Assembly: GCF_019904135.1 (NCBI RefSeq)
Contig: NZ_JAIOGQ010000004.1
Location: forward strand, 62,001-126,000
Reading direction: 5' to 3'
From: Paenibacillus caui
Lineage (GTDB): Bacteria > Bacillota > Bacilli > Paenibacillales > Paenibacillaceae
DNA: 64,000 bases
Positions within the stretch are counted from its first letter, which is position 1; each line of letters opens with the position of its first letter. The notes under the pieces are model-generated. The model saw only the letters and a list, made by a program, of their open reading frames with translations, did no database searches and was not told where the DNA came from. Of the stretch, positions 52,164 to 60,203 are shown in pieces. A program made the translations under genes and the position numbers.

Positions 52164-53031
52164 AAAGATAGGCATTTTTTTACAGATGATCAAGTTTGAG
52201 CATACTCTGTTTGCTCTTCCCTTTGCATTTATGGGGTCGCTTCTAGGTTCCGTGGCTATAAACGGCTCTTTTCCAAGTTGGGCGCAAATCGGCTGGGTGC
52301 TGCTCGCCATGTTTGGCGCGCGCAGTGCCGCGATGGGGCTTAACCGGCTTATCGACAGGGTCAGCGACAAAAAAAATCCCCGCACTGCCGGCCGCGCGAT
52401 ACCAGCCGGATTGCTTAAGATATCGGAGGTTGTCCTTTTTATCGTCATCTCGTTCGTTCTTCTTTTCTGGGCCGCTGCGGAGCTTAATCCGCTTGCCATG
52501 AAGCTGCTGCCGGTTGCCGTCGTCATGCTTGTGCTGTATTCCTACACCAAGCGGTTTACCTGGCTTTGCCATGTAGTGCTGGGTTTCACGGTGGCCTTGG
52601 CGCCTTTAGGCGGCTGGGTTGCGGTTACGGGTCATGTGGATTGGACGGCCATGGTGTTCTTTATTACGATCGCCTTTTGGGTCGCGGGGTTTGATATCAT
52701 TTATTCCTGTCAAGACGTTGAATTTGATGCCAAGGAGGGGCTGTACTCCATCCCTGTCCGTTTTGGAGTAAGCCGTTCGCTCAAGATCGCCCAGGCTTTT
52801 CATATCATCACTGCCGCCGGTTTCATTGCCCTGCTTCTGCTGTTGCATTTGGGCTGGTGGTATATTGTTGGTATTCTGGTTGCTCTCATTATTCTCTTCT
52901 ATGAACATCATATCGTATCCCCGAAAGACCTTAGCCGCTTGCAGACTTCGTTTTTTACGATGAACGGCACGCTGAGCATCGTTGTGTTCTGCTTTACGCT
53001 GATTGATCTGGCGGTGCATGTTTACCGATGA
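52156..53031 (+). CDS. mqnP: UbiA-type prenyltransferase, MqnP-like
   Basis: A 291-aa membrane prenyltransferase with about eight helices. The first Asp-rich motif lies in NRLIDRVSDKKNPRTAGR and the second in DIIYSCQDVEFD. The close UbiA/MqnP pattern FEHTLFALPFAFMG is visible. Flanking by UbiX and MqnA points to MqnP of the futalosine pathway, which attaches the heptaprenyl chain to the naphthoate ring, rather than MenA. The start overlaps menG and the stop overlaps ubiX as ATGA. Confidence 0.82.
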   Translation: MFRKIGIFLQMIKFEHTLFALPFAFMGSLLGSVAINGSFPSWAQIGWVLLAMFGARSAAMGLNRLIDRVSDKKNPRTAGRAIPAGLLKISEVVLFIVISFVLLFWAAAELNPLAMKLLPVAVVMLVLYSYTKRFTWLCHVVLGFTVALAPLGGWVAVTGHVDWTAMVFFITIAFWVAGFDIIYSCQDVEFDAKEGLYSIPVRFGVSRSLKIAQAFHIITAAGFIALLLLLHLGWWYIVGILVALIILFYEHHIVSPKDLSRLQTSFFTMNGTLSIVVFCFTLIDLAVHVYR

Positions 53032-53651
53032 GCACATTGCGCAGGAGTCCCTATGTCGTAGGTATCACCGGCGCCAGCGGCTCTGTTTACGGCGTCAGAC
53101 TGGTGAGTGTGCTGCTTGAGCTGGGGTATGACGTACATCTTGTTGTAACGCAGGCCGGCTGGAGAGTGATCAAGGAGGAACTGGGCTGGAACATTACGGA
53201 CCGCGAGGCTTTGCTTGAAAGCAAATTCGGAAGCTTTGATGGGAAGCTGACCTACCATAGACTCGCGGATATCGGCGCGTCGATTGCGAGCGGCTCGTTC
53301 CGGGCGGAAGGCATGATCGTCATGCCTTGTTCCATGGGCACCTTGTCGTCCATCGCGCACGGATCCTCCGACAATTTGCTGACACGTGCTGCGGACGTCA
53401 TGCTGAAAGAGGGCAGGGAGCTGATCCTCGTTCCGAGAGAAACGCCGCTGCATGCGATCCACCTGGAAAATATGCTGAAGCTGGCCAAGCTTGGCGTCCG
53501 GATCATACCCGCAATGCCCGCTTTTTATTTCGGTCCGCAGTCCATGGACGAGCTTGTTGATTTCATGGTAGGGAAAGTGCTGGACAGTCTTCGCATCGAT
53601 CATCGGCTGTTCAAGAGATGGGGGGAGCAACATGAGCCATACGCAGACTGA
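53028..53651 (+). CDS. ubiX: Flavin prenyltransferase (UbiX family)
   Basis: A 207-aa flavoprotein-type fold that joins dimethylallyl phosphate to FMN to make prenylated FMN. Motifs are VVGITGASGSVYGVRL (flavin site), VMPCSMGTLSSIAHGSSDNLLTRAADVMLKEGRELILVPRETPLH. The product is the cofactor of UbiD-type decarboxylases; no ubiD-like gene is in the window, though the futalosine pathway needs one (MqnL type). It overlaps both neighbours. Confidence 0.9.
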   Translation: MSTLRRSPYVVGITGASGSVYGVRLVSVLLELGYDVHLVVTQAGWRVIKEELGWNITDREALLESKFGSFDGKLTYHRLADIGASIASGSFRAEGMIVMPCSMGTLSSIAHGSSDNLLTRAADVMLKEGRELILVPRETPLHAIHLENMLKLAKLGVRIIPAMPAFYFGPQSMDELVDFMVGKVLDSLRIDHRLFKRWGEQHEPYAD

Positions 53652-54495
53652 ACCGACACGGATCGGCAAAATCGATTACACCAATGTCTGGCCCATTTTT
53701 CACTATTTTGACGAGAAAAAGCTGAGCCGGCAGGCAGAACTAGTGACGGAAGTGCCGGCTGTTTTGAACCGGGCAATGATCGCAGGCCAACTGGATCTTT
53801 CCCCGGTTTCTTCTTTTGCCTACGGGTTTGCAAGCAGCCGTCTGCAGCTTCTTCCCAGGTTGTCCGTCAGCTCGGACGGGCCGGTCCATTCCATTCTGGT
53901 CTTTTCCGCTAGGCCGCTGGCGTCGGTAAAAGACGGCGTCATTGCGCTTACGAACACTTCTGCCACTTCGGTCAATTTGCTCAAGATCATGATGGAGAAG
54001 GGCTATGGCGGCCATCCGACTTATTGGGACAGCGAACCCGATCTGGACGCCATGATGGCAAAAAGCGACGCGGCCTTGCTGATTGGGGATCACGCCATCC
54101 GCGCTTCCTGGCGGGACCACGGTTACCATGTTACGGATCTGGGAAAAGTATGGAAAGAGTGGACCGGTTACGGAATGACCTTTGCCGTGTGGGCCGTGCA
54201 GCAGTCCTTTGCGCGTGATCATGCGGAATGGCTGGACGAGATCGCTGCCGCCTTTCAGGCAAGCAAAAAACAAAGCGAGCTTGATTTAAGCGCGCTTGCG
54301 GTAAAAGCGTGCGCGGAAATCGGAGGTACCGAAGAGTACTGGAACTCTTATTTCCATAATTTATGTTATGATTTTACTGATGAAAGACAGCGCGGACTGC
54401 AGCTGTATTTTGATTATTGCCATGAACTGGGGCTGCTTCCGCACAAAGTGCGGATTTCCTTCTGGAATGACAATACGCGGACACGGGTGAAATGA
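53632..54495 (+). CDS. mqnA: Chorismate dehydratase MqnA
   Basis: A 287-aa periplasmic-binding-protein-like fold of the MqnA/MqnD family. Its IGKIDYTNVWPIFHYF start, LSPVSSFAYG, GPVHSILVFS, TNTSATSVNLLKIMM and LIGDHAI segments fit MqnA, which dehydrates chorismate to 3-[(1-carboxyvinyl)oxy]benzoate, the first futalosine-pathway step. MqnD is the closest alternative, but the start region matches MqnA better. It overlaps ubiX by 20 bp and hepT by four. Confidence 0.85.
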   Translation: MSHTQTEPTRIGKIDYTNVWPIFHYFDEKKLSRQAELVTEVPAVLNRAMIAGQLDLSPVSSFAYGFASSRLQLLPRLSVSSDGPVHSILVFSARPLASVKDGVIALTNTSATSVNLLKIMMEKGYGGHPTYWDSEPDLDAMMAKSDAALLIGDHAIRASWRDHGYHVTDLGKVWKEWTGYGMTFAVWAVQQSFARDHAEWLDEIAAAFQASKKQSELDLSALAVKACAEIGGTEEYWNSYFHNLCYDFTDERQRGLQLYFDYCHELGLLPHKVRISFWNDNTRTRVK

Positions 54496-55469
54496 TGAAA
54501 ATGTTGGATTTGTTTGGCATGATGAAAAAAGATATGGATTACATTGAACAGCAGCTTTACCGCAGCGTTGAGGGAGAAGATGGCCTGCTCAGCGAAACCT
54601 CGGTTCATTTGCTGAAGGCAGGCGGGAAGAGACTCCGCCCCGTTTTTGTGCTGCTTGGCGGCAAGTTCGGGAATTACGATCTGGAAAGGCTGCAATACAT
54701 AGCGGTTCCGCTTGAACTTATTCATTCCGCATCCCTTGTCCATGATGATGTGATCGACGATGCGGACACCCGGCGCGGCAAACCGACCGTCAAATCGCAG
54801 TGGGACAACCGGATCGCCATGTATACCGGAGACTACATATATGGAAAAGCGCTGACTCTGGCTACTCGCCTGGAGGATCCGCTTATTCACCAGATTCTGG
54901 CGAAGGCCATGGTCCAAATGACGATCGGCGAAATGGAGCAAATCCGCGATTTCTTCAATACGGAGCAGACCGTGTTCAATTATTTGCTGCGCATCCGGCG
55001 CAAAACGGCGCTGCTGATTGCGATTAGCTGCCAGCTCGGAGCGGTTGCGGCCGGAGCGCCGGCTTCCGTCAGCAATCTGCTGTACCGGTATGGATATAAC
55101 GTCGGAATGGCGTTCCAGATCAGGGACGATCTTCTCGACTTGTTCGGGACGGAGAAGCAGATCGGGAAGCCGCCGGGAAGCGATATGAGACAGGGCAATA
55201 TTACGCTGCCTGTTTTGTATGCGCTGCAGGAGGAAGGCTTAAGGGAACCGCTGCTCCGAGATATTCAGGAAATCCACCAGTTGGATGGACGCAAGGACAC
55301 CTCGGAGGCCATCTTGAAAATCCGGCAGAGCGCAGGAGTGGCAAAAGCCGAGAAGCTCGCTGACCGGTATATCGATAAAGCGCTTGACGCGCTCGGGCAA
55401 CTGCCGGAAATTAAAGCCCGCAAAAGTTTGCTCGATATCGCACATTTCGTGAACAGAAGAACATATTAG
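54492..55469 (+). CDS. hepT: Heptaprenyl diphosphate synthase component II
   Basis: A 325-aa trans-polyprenyl synthase, the catalytic partner of HepS. The first Asp-rich motif is HDDVIDDADTRRG and the second IRDDLLDLFGTEKQIGKPPGSD. KLLKAGGKRLRP-type residues (LLKAGGKRLRPVFVLL) bind the diphosphate. It starts at ATGATG overlapping mqnA, so all five genes from menG to hepT are translationally linked. In B. subtilis hepS-menG-hepT are contiguous without the mqn genes. Confidence 0.94.
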   Translation: MMKMLDLFGMMKKDMDYIEQQLYRSVEGEDGLLSETSVHLLKAGGKRLRPVFVLLGGKFGNYDLERLQYIAVPLELIHSASLVHDDVIDDADTRRGKPTVKSQWDNRIAMYTGDYIYGKALTLATRLEDPLIHQILAKAMVQMTIGEMEQIRDFFNTEQTVFNYLLRIRRKTALLIAISCQLGAVAAGAPASVSNLLYRYGYNVGMAFQIRDDLLDLFGTEKQIGKPPGSDMRQGNITLPVLYALQEEGLREPLLRDIQEIHQLDGRKDTSEAILKIRQSAGVAKAEKLADRYIDKALDALGQLPEIKARKSLLDIAHFVNRRTY

Positions 55470-55567
55470 GCTTTATTTGCCTCCCGCTTTTCTGCTAAAA
55501 TACGTTTGAAAACGCATTTTTCGCCCTCTGATGAAACCAGGGGCGCTATCAATCGGGAGGTAACCTT

Positions 55568-56011
55568 ATGGAACGCACGTTTATGATGGTCAAGCCTGAT
55601 GGAGTACAACGTGGTCTGATTGGCCGGATCGTCAGCCGCCTGGAAGACAAAGGATTCAAATTGATTGCCGGCAAGTTCATGCAAATATCCGAGGAACAGG
55701 CGGGGCGGCATTACGCCGAGCATGAGGGCAAACCTTTTTTTGGAGAGCTCGTAAGCTTCATTACTTCCGGTCCGGTGTTCGCCATGGTTTGGGAAGGCGA
55801 TGACATCGTAACGCTGTCCCGAATGCTTATGGGCAAAACAAAGGTTACGGAAGCTTTGCCGGGTACCATTCGCGGCGATTTTGCGGCGCATACGCCGTTC
55901 AATCTCATTCACGGGTCCGATAGCGCCGAGAGTGCGGAGCGCGAGATCGCCAATTTTTTCGAAAAGAAAGAGCTGCTGGATTATGATAAGACGATTGCAC
56001 ACTGGATTTGA
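55568..56011 (+). CDS. ndk: Nucleoside diphosphate kinase
   Basis: A 147-aa kinase that balances nucleoside triphosphates. The active-site His lies in [26 protein letters not shown] and the [10 protein letters not shown] segment are classic. The ATG follows CGGGAGGTAACC. A small hairpin (CGCCCT/AGGGGCG, 55522-55545) lies just before the ribosome site, and TGCTAAAAT at about 55493 may be an extended -10 element. The stop is followed at once by cheR. Confidence 0.96.
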   Translation: MERTFMMVKPDGVQRGLIGRIVSRLEDKGFKLIAGKFMQISEEQAGRHYAEHEGKPFFGELVSFITSGPVFAMVWEGDDIVTLSRMLMGKTKVTEALPGTIRGDFAAHTPFNLIHGSDSAESAEREIANFFEKKELLDYDKTIAHWI

Positions 56012-56016
56012 TAGTT

Positions 56017-56835
56017 ATGCTGGATAGAGACCTTATGAGTTCGGCGCAGGAATGTAATTCGGATTCGGATTACAAAGGATTTATTCAAAATGTAAAACAA
56101 AGCACGGGCATCGATTTGTCCCTGTACAAGGAAGTGCAGATGAAGCGCAGATTGACCACCCTTCGCAACAAGAACGGTTACTCGTCGTTTGCCGCATTTT
56201 ACAAGGCGATGACTGGGGATAAAAAGCTGTTCTACGAATTTCTGGACAAGATGACGATTAACGTGTCCGAGTTTTGGAGAAACCCGAACCGGTGGGAAAT
56301 TTTGCGTGATAAGGTCATTCCGGAGCTTCTGAGGACAAACAACAGATTGAAGGTGTGGAGCGCTGCCTGCTCCACCGGCGAAGAGCCGTATACGCTCGCG
56401 ATGATTTTTGCGGATATGGGTTTGCTGCAGCAGACGTCCCTTACCGCAAGCGATATTGACGAAGGTGCACTGTTCAAGGCTTCCCAGGGCATTTATGTGG
56501 AACGCTCGATTAAGGATGTGCCTCCTGCGGTCGCATCCCGCTATTTTACAAGGGACGGCGCTTTGCTGAAAATCGATGAGCGTCTTAAAAAGGCGGTCAA
56601 GTTCAAAAAGCAGAATCTGCTGCTGGATCCTTTTGAAGAGAAGCATGATCTGATTGTGTGCCGCAATGTGATGATCTATTTTACGGAAGAAGCCAAAAAT
56701 GATCTTTATCACAAATTCGCGAGAGCGCTCAGGCCGGGCGGAATTTTGTTTGTCGGGAGCACGGAACAGATTTTCTCCCCGGGGAAATACGGTTTTGAAG
56801 CGGCGGAAACCTTCTTTTACCGAAAAAAGGCTTAG
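56017..56835 (+). CDS. cheR: Chemotaxis protein methyltransferase CheR
   Basis: A 272-aa enzyme that methylates glutamates on chemoreceptors using SAM. The N-terminal CheR domain (GIDLSLYKEVQMKRRLTTLRNKNGY, MTINVSEFWRNPNRWEIL) and the C-terminal SAM domain (WSAACSTGEEPYTLAMIF, DLIVCRNVMIYF, FVGSTEQIF) are clear. The start is uncertain: TTG 56008 overlaps the ndk stop, ATG 56017 and ATG 56035 are others, and none has a good ribosome site. No other chemotaxis genes are near; the position after ndk and before aroC is conserved in Bacillus. Confidence 0.92.
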   Translation: MLDRDLMSSAQECNSDSDYKGFIQNVKQSTGIDLSLYKEVQMKRRLTTLRNKNGYSSFAAFYKAMTGDKKLFYEFLDKMTINVSEFWRNPNRWEILRDKVIPELLRTNNRLKVWSAACSTGEEPYTLAMIFADMGLLQQTSLTASDIDEGALFKASQGIYVERSIKDVPPAVASRYFTRDGALLKIDERLKKAVKFKKQNLLLDPFEEKHDLIVCRNVMIYFTEEAKNDLYHKFARALRPGGILFVGSTEQIFSPGKYGFEAAETFFYRKKA

Positions 56836-56881
56836 GTCGCTATTTGGAGATTACATATTGGACTTATACGTTTCCTAAAGG

Positions 56882-56935
56882 AACAGATGCCCGCCTATCC
56901 CTTCGGAAAGGCAAGCCGGGCGTCTGTTTTTTGTT
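56882..56935 (+). terminator. Terminator after cheR
   Basis: ACAGATGCCCG and CGGGCGTCTGT pair with a loop of about 24 bases (itself able to fold) and are followed by TTTTTTG. Confidence 0.8.
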
Positions 56936-56967
56936 TTCATGGGTATATTCTTGGAAGCTCTGTTTTC

Positions 56968-56996
56968 TTGTCAAAGAACGAAAGCTATACTATAAT
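56968..56996 (+). promoter_or_regulatory. Promoter of the aro operon
   Basis: TTGTCA is followed after exactly 17 bp by TATAAT, about 62 bp before aroC. Confidence 0.78.
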
Positions 56997-57057
56997 GAGC
57001 AAAGAAATTATCGATTTTAGCTCTTTACAGTTTAACAGTTTAAAGGGGGAACGCAGC

Positions 57058-58227
57058 ATGAGTTTGCGTTATTTGACGGCCGGCGAAACGCACGGACCTC
57101 AGCTTACAGCGATTATAGAAGGCTTGCCCAGCAATTTGGAGCTGGATTTCGAAGCGTTAAACTTTCAGCTGCAGCGCCGGCAGAAAGGCTACGGCCGCGG
57201 CCGCCGCATGCAGATTGAGAAAGATACAGCAGTGATTGCGGGTGGAGTGCGCCATGGGTTTACAACGGGCGCGCCGGTGGCGATCATTGTGGAAAATAAC
57301 GACTGGAAGCATTGGCAAAATATAATGAACATTGAACCGATCGAAGGTTCGGATGAAGAGAAGCGGCGGGTTCACCGTCCCCGTCCCGGACATGCCGACC
57401 TGAACGGCGGTCTCAAATATGATTTGAAGGATCTGCGCAACGTGCTGGAGCGTTCAAGCGCCCGTGAAACGGCGATCCGGGTAGCCTGCGGAGCGGTAGC
57501 GCGGCAGCTGCTCGCGCATTTCGGCGTCAAAGTTGCCGGCCAAGTCATCCGCATCGGCGAGATCGAGGCTCCGCCGAACAATCTTCCGCTGGACGAGCTT
57601 GTCCGCGTGACGGAAGAGTCTTCCGTTCGCGTCGCCTGCAAGGAAACGGAAGCCAAAATGGAAGCCTATATCGATCAGATCAAGCAGGAAGGCGATTCCA
57701 TCGGCGGCATTGTGGAATGCATTATTGAAGGCGTGCCGGTAGGCCTAGGCAGCCATGTGCAGTATGACCGCAAGCTTGACGGACGTATCGCCCAGGCCGT
57801 CATGTCGATCAACGCTTTTAAAGGCGTTGAAGTCGGGATTGGCTTCGAAGCCGGGAAGCTGCGCGGTTCCCAGGTGCATGATGAAATTCTGTACAGCGAG
57901 GAGCGCGGCTATTACCGGGCCAGCAACCGGCTTGGCGGCTTCGAGGGCGGCATGACAAACGGGATGCCGATTGTGGTCCGCGGCGTCATGAAGCCGATTC
58001 CTACACTGTACAAACCGCTGCAAAGCGTCGACATTGATACGAAAGAGCCTTTTACTGCCCAGGTTGAACGCTCTGATGCCTGCGCGGTTCCTGCAGCCAG
58101 CGTAGTACTCGAAAATGTTGTTGCCTGGGAGGTCGCAAAGGCATTCCTGGAGAAGTTTGGCGGCGACTCGATCGGCGAAATCAAGCGGAATTTCGAGTCC
58201 TACAAGCAGCAGCTGGAGCGTTATTGA
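57058..58227 (+). CDS. aroC: Chorismate synthase
   Basis: A 389-aa FMN-dependent enzyme making chorismate from EPSP. Signature segments are [53 protein letters not shown] and [13 protein letters not shown]. The start MSLRYL is supported by AAAGGGGGA; the longer ORF reaches back beyond the promoter. It is called aroF in B. subtilis. It overlaps aroB by one base (TGATG). Chorismate feeds both TrpE and MqnA encoded nearby. Confidence 0.96.
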   Translation: MSLRYLTAGETHGPQLTAIIEGLPSNLELDFEALNFQLQRRQKGYGRGRRMQIEKDTAVIAGGVRHGFTTGAPVAIIVENNDWKHWQNIMNIEPIEGSDEEKRRVHRPRPGHADLNGGLKYDLKDLRNVLERSSARETAIRVACGAVARQLLAHFGVKVAGQVIRIGEIEAPPNNLPLDELVRVTEESSVRVACKETEAKMEAYIDQIKQEGDSIGGIVECIIEGVPVGLGSHVQYDRKLDGRIAQAVMSINAFKGVEVGIGFEAGKLRGSQVHDEILYSEERGYYRASNRLGGFEGGMTNGMPIVVRGVMKPIPTLYKPLQSVDIDTKEPFTAQVERSDACAVPAASVVLENVVAWEVAKAFLEKFGGDSIGEIKRNFESYKQQLERY

Positions 58228-59330
58228 TGAGAACCTTAAACGTAAACCTGGGCGAGCGCTCTTACCCGATTTATATCGGGGAAGGGCTGCTTCAGAAGTC
58301 GGCGGAGCTGATCGCACAGCATGGTGTATCACAGAAAAGCCCGCTGCTTATTGTGACCGATGATCATGTTGCGCCGCTTTACTTAAGTCAGCTTGAGGGC
58401 CATTTGAAGGCGGGGGGATACCGTACGGTATCCCATATTGTCAGCAGCGGAGAGAAGTCGAAGTCTCTGGCCGTTTTTGAAGAAGTGATGACCACTGCGA
58501 TTCAGGCGGGGCTTGACCGCAGTTCCGCGGTCCTCGCGCTCGGCGGCGGAGTCGTTGGCGATTTGGCGGGCTTTGTTGCCGCTACATATATGCGCGGGAT
58601 TACCTTTGTGCAGCTCCCGACAACGATATTGGCGCATGACAGCAGTGTTGGAGGCAAGGTAGCCGTCAACCATCCTTTGGCCAAAAATATGATCGGCGCC
58701 TTCCACCAGCCGGCGCTTGTTCTGTATGATCTGAGCACGCTGGCGACCCTTCCTCCCCGGGAGGTTCGGGCCGGACTTGCCGAAGTGGTCAAGCACGGCC
58801 TCATCTGGGATGAGGGCTTTGCAGACTGGTGCGACGAACATGCCGCAGAACTGCTCGGTCTCAGTCTTCCGGAGCTGGGGTATGCGCTTGAGAAGGGCTG
58901 TTCGATTAAAGCCGAGGTCGTATCGGATGACGAACGGGAGAACGGCCGGCGCGCTATATTGAATCTGGGCCATACGATCGGCCATGCCCTTGAAGCGATC
59001 GGCGGATACGGGACTTTGCTGCATGGCGAAGCCATTGCGATCGGAATGGTGGGCTCAGCCCTGCTTGCCGTTAACCGGGGGAAACCGCAAGAAATTGTGA
59101 CCCGGACGAAGCGGCTGCTTAGGCGCTTTGAGCTTCCGACAGCCATTCCTTCCGGATGGGATGAAGAGTCCATCATCAATGCCATGATGCATGACAAGAA
59201 GTTTCGGGAGGACAAAATCGTTTTTGTACTGCCGGAGTCGATCGGCAAGGTCAGCATTGTGAATGACATTCAGTTGTCCGAGGTAAGAGACGTGCTCAGG
59301 CAGCTGAAAGAGGAGGGATATGATGTTTAA
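58227..59330 (+). CDS. aroB: 3-Dehydroquinate synthase
   Basis: A 367-aa NAD- and metal-dependent enzyme, the second shikimate step. Motifs are GEKSKSL, LGGGVVGDLAGFVAATYMRG (NAD), PTTILAHDSSVGGKVAVN, EVVKHGLIWD, and metal-ligand His in NLGHTIGHALE and LHGEAIAIGM. It starts at the ATG sharing one base with the aroC stop. A TTG three bases earlier is possible. It overlaps aroH by 11 bp. Confidence 0.95.
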   Translation: MRTLNVNLGERSYPIYIGEGLLQKSAELIAQHGVSQKSPLLIVTDDHVAPLYLSQLEGHLKAGGYRTVSHIVSSGEKSKSLAVFEEVMTTAIQAGLDRSSAVLALGGGVVGDLAGFVAATYMRGITFVQLPTTILAHDSSVGGKVAVNHPLAKNMIGAFHQPALVLYDLSTLATLPPREVRAGLAEVVKHGLIWDEGFADWCDEHAAELLGLSLPELGYALEKGCSIKAEVVSDDERENGRRAILNLGHTIGHALEAIGGYGTLLHGEAIAIGMVGSALLAVNRGKPQEIVTRTKRLLRRFELPTAIPSGWDEESIINAMMHDKKFREDKIVFVLPESIGKVSIVNDIQLSEVRDVLRQLKEEGYDV

Positions 59331-59688
59331 CCGTGGGATTCGGGGGGCAACAACCGTCGAGCACAATGACGAGCAGGAAATACTGCAGGCAACCGCCGAG
59401 CTGCTGAATGAAATCATTGCCGAAAACGGGCTGGATCCGGAAGCGATTTGCAGTGTCTGGATCACGATGACCACAGATCTTGATGCTGCTTTTCCGGCAC
59501 GCGCGGTAAGACAGATTGACGGATGGGAGCTCGTGCCGCTGATGTGTGCGACGGAAATCCCGGTGAAGGGAAGCTTGCCCCGCTGCATCAGGCTCATGAT
59601 TCAAGTCAATACGGACAAGAGCCAGCGGGAAATGAAGCATGTCTATTTGAACGGAGCCAATATTTTGCGTCCCGATTTGGCGAAATAA
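59320..59688 (+). CDS. aroH: Chorismate mutase AroH
   Basis: A 122-aa monofunctional mutase of the trimeric AroH class that converts chorismate to prephenate. RGIRGATTVEHN at the N-terminus, the Arg of FPARAVRQI and the HVYLNGANILRPDL end match B. subtilis AroH. It starts MM, as there; GAGGAGGGAT precedes it. Third gene of aroC-aroB-aroH. Confidence 0.94.
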   Translation: MMFNRGIRGATTVEHNDEQEILQATAELLNEIIAENGLDPEAICSVWITMTTDLDAAFPARAVRQIDGWELVPLMCATEIPVKGSLPRCIRLMIQVNTDKSQREMKHVYLNGANILRPDLAK

Positions 59689-59701
59689 CCTGCCGTTAAC
59701 C

Positions 59702-59728
59702 GAAACGGGCAGCAATGCCGTTTCTTTC
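59702..59728 (+). terminator. Terminator after aroH
   Basis: GAAACG-GCA and TGC-CGTTTC pair and are followed by TTTCT, 14 bp after the stop codon. The stretch 59729-59814 contains nothing else I can name. Confidence 0.7.
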
Positions 59729-59814
59729 TGGTCAGCGGATCAGAAATTTCATAAGAAGCTGCCCCTCAGCAAAGTTGCCAATCATTGGGCGGCGATGATA
59801 TTTCAGGATAGGTG

Positions 59815-59843
59815 TTGCCAAATGAAGCGGTATTGGGTATATT
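59815..59843 (+). promoter_or_regulatory. Promoter of the trp operon
   Basis: TTGCCA is followed after exactly 17 bp by TATATT. Transcription would start near 59850, giving a leader of about 350 bases before trpE. Confidence 0.72.
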
Positions 59844-59855
59844 GGTTGTAGCGTG

Positions 59856-59873
59856 TCGGCCGTCAGCGGCCGA
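59856..59873 (+). promoter_or_regulatory. 5' stem-loop of the trp leader
   Basis: TCGGCC and GGCCGA form a six-pair stem with a six-base loop starting a few bases after the predicted transcript start. In B. subtilis a 5' stem-loop at this place helps TRAP bind; a like role here is inferred from position. Confidence 0.5.
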
Positions 59874-59971
59874 TTTGGATGAGAATAAAAGCAGTTTTGA
59901 GATTAGAGGAAGTTGGCGAGCGGCCAGGCTCCAGAGTCGCGGCGCGCTTTCGTGAACAGAGTGTTTTTACC

Positions 59972-60012
59972 TAGTAGAAGAGCAGAGTAGAGCTGAGTTG
60001 AGCAGAGATGAG
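59972..60012 (+). promoter_or_regulatory. TRAP-binding site of the trp leader
   Basis: Eight (G/U)AG triplets begin at 59975, 59980, 59985, 59990, 59995, 60000, 60005 and 60010, each separated by exactly two bases; one more UAG lies at 59972. This is the classic TRAP target. Part of the site (GAGTAGAGCT, 59985-59994) can pair with the left arm of the terminator at 60144, so TRAP binding would block an antiterminator and favour termination. Confidence 0.92.
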
Positions 60013-60143
60013 TAACGGATAAGTCCGCTTGAGGAGCGGAATGCAGCAGACCATGCATATTAGGAGCATTTTTGCGCCATTTGCACCTGCACAAGGCATT
60101 CTTTTTCTTGCGGTATATTGTCCTGATCTGCGAATATGAGTGA

Positions 60144-60172
60144 AGCCTCTACTTTGAGTAGAGGCTTTTTTT
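60144..60172 (+). terminator. trp attenuator
   Basis: AGCCTCTACT and AGTAGAGGCT form a perfect 10-bp stem with a three-base loop and seven T residues, 31 bp before trpE. The left arm is complementary to part of the TRAP site, with one bulge. It is the likely TRAP-controlled attenuator. Confidence 0.92.
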
Positions 60173-60203
60173 ATAGAGAAACCCATCAAAGGAGTGAATC
60201 ATT

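Noticed and set aside
59971-60189. A 72-codon minus-strand frame in the trp leader
   Set aside because: It overlaps the TRAP site and the attenuator, which explain the sequence fully; there is no ribosome site.
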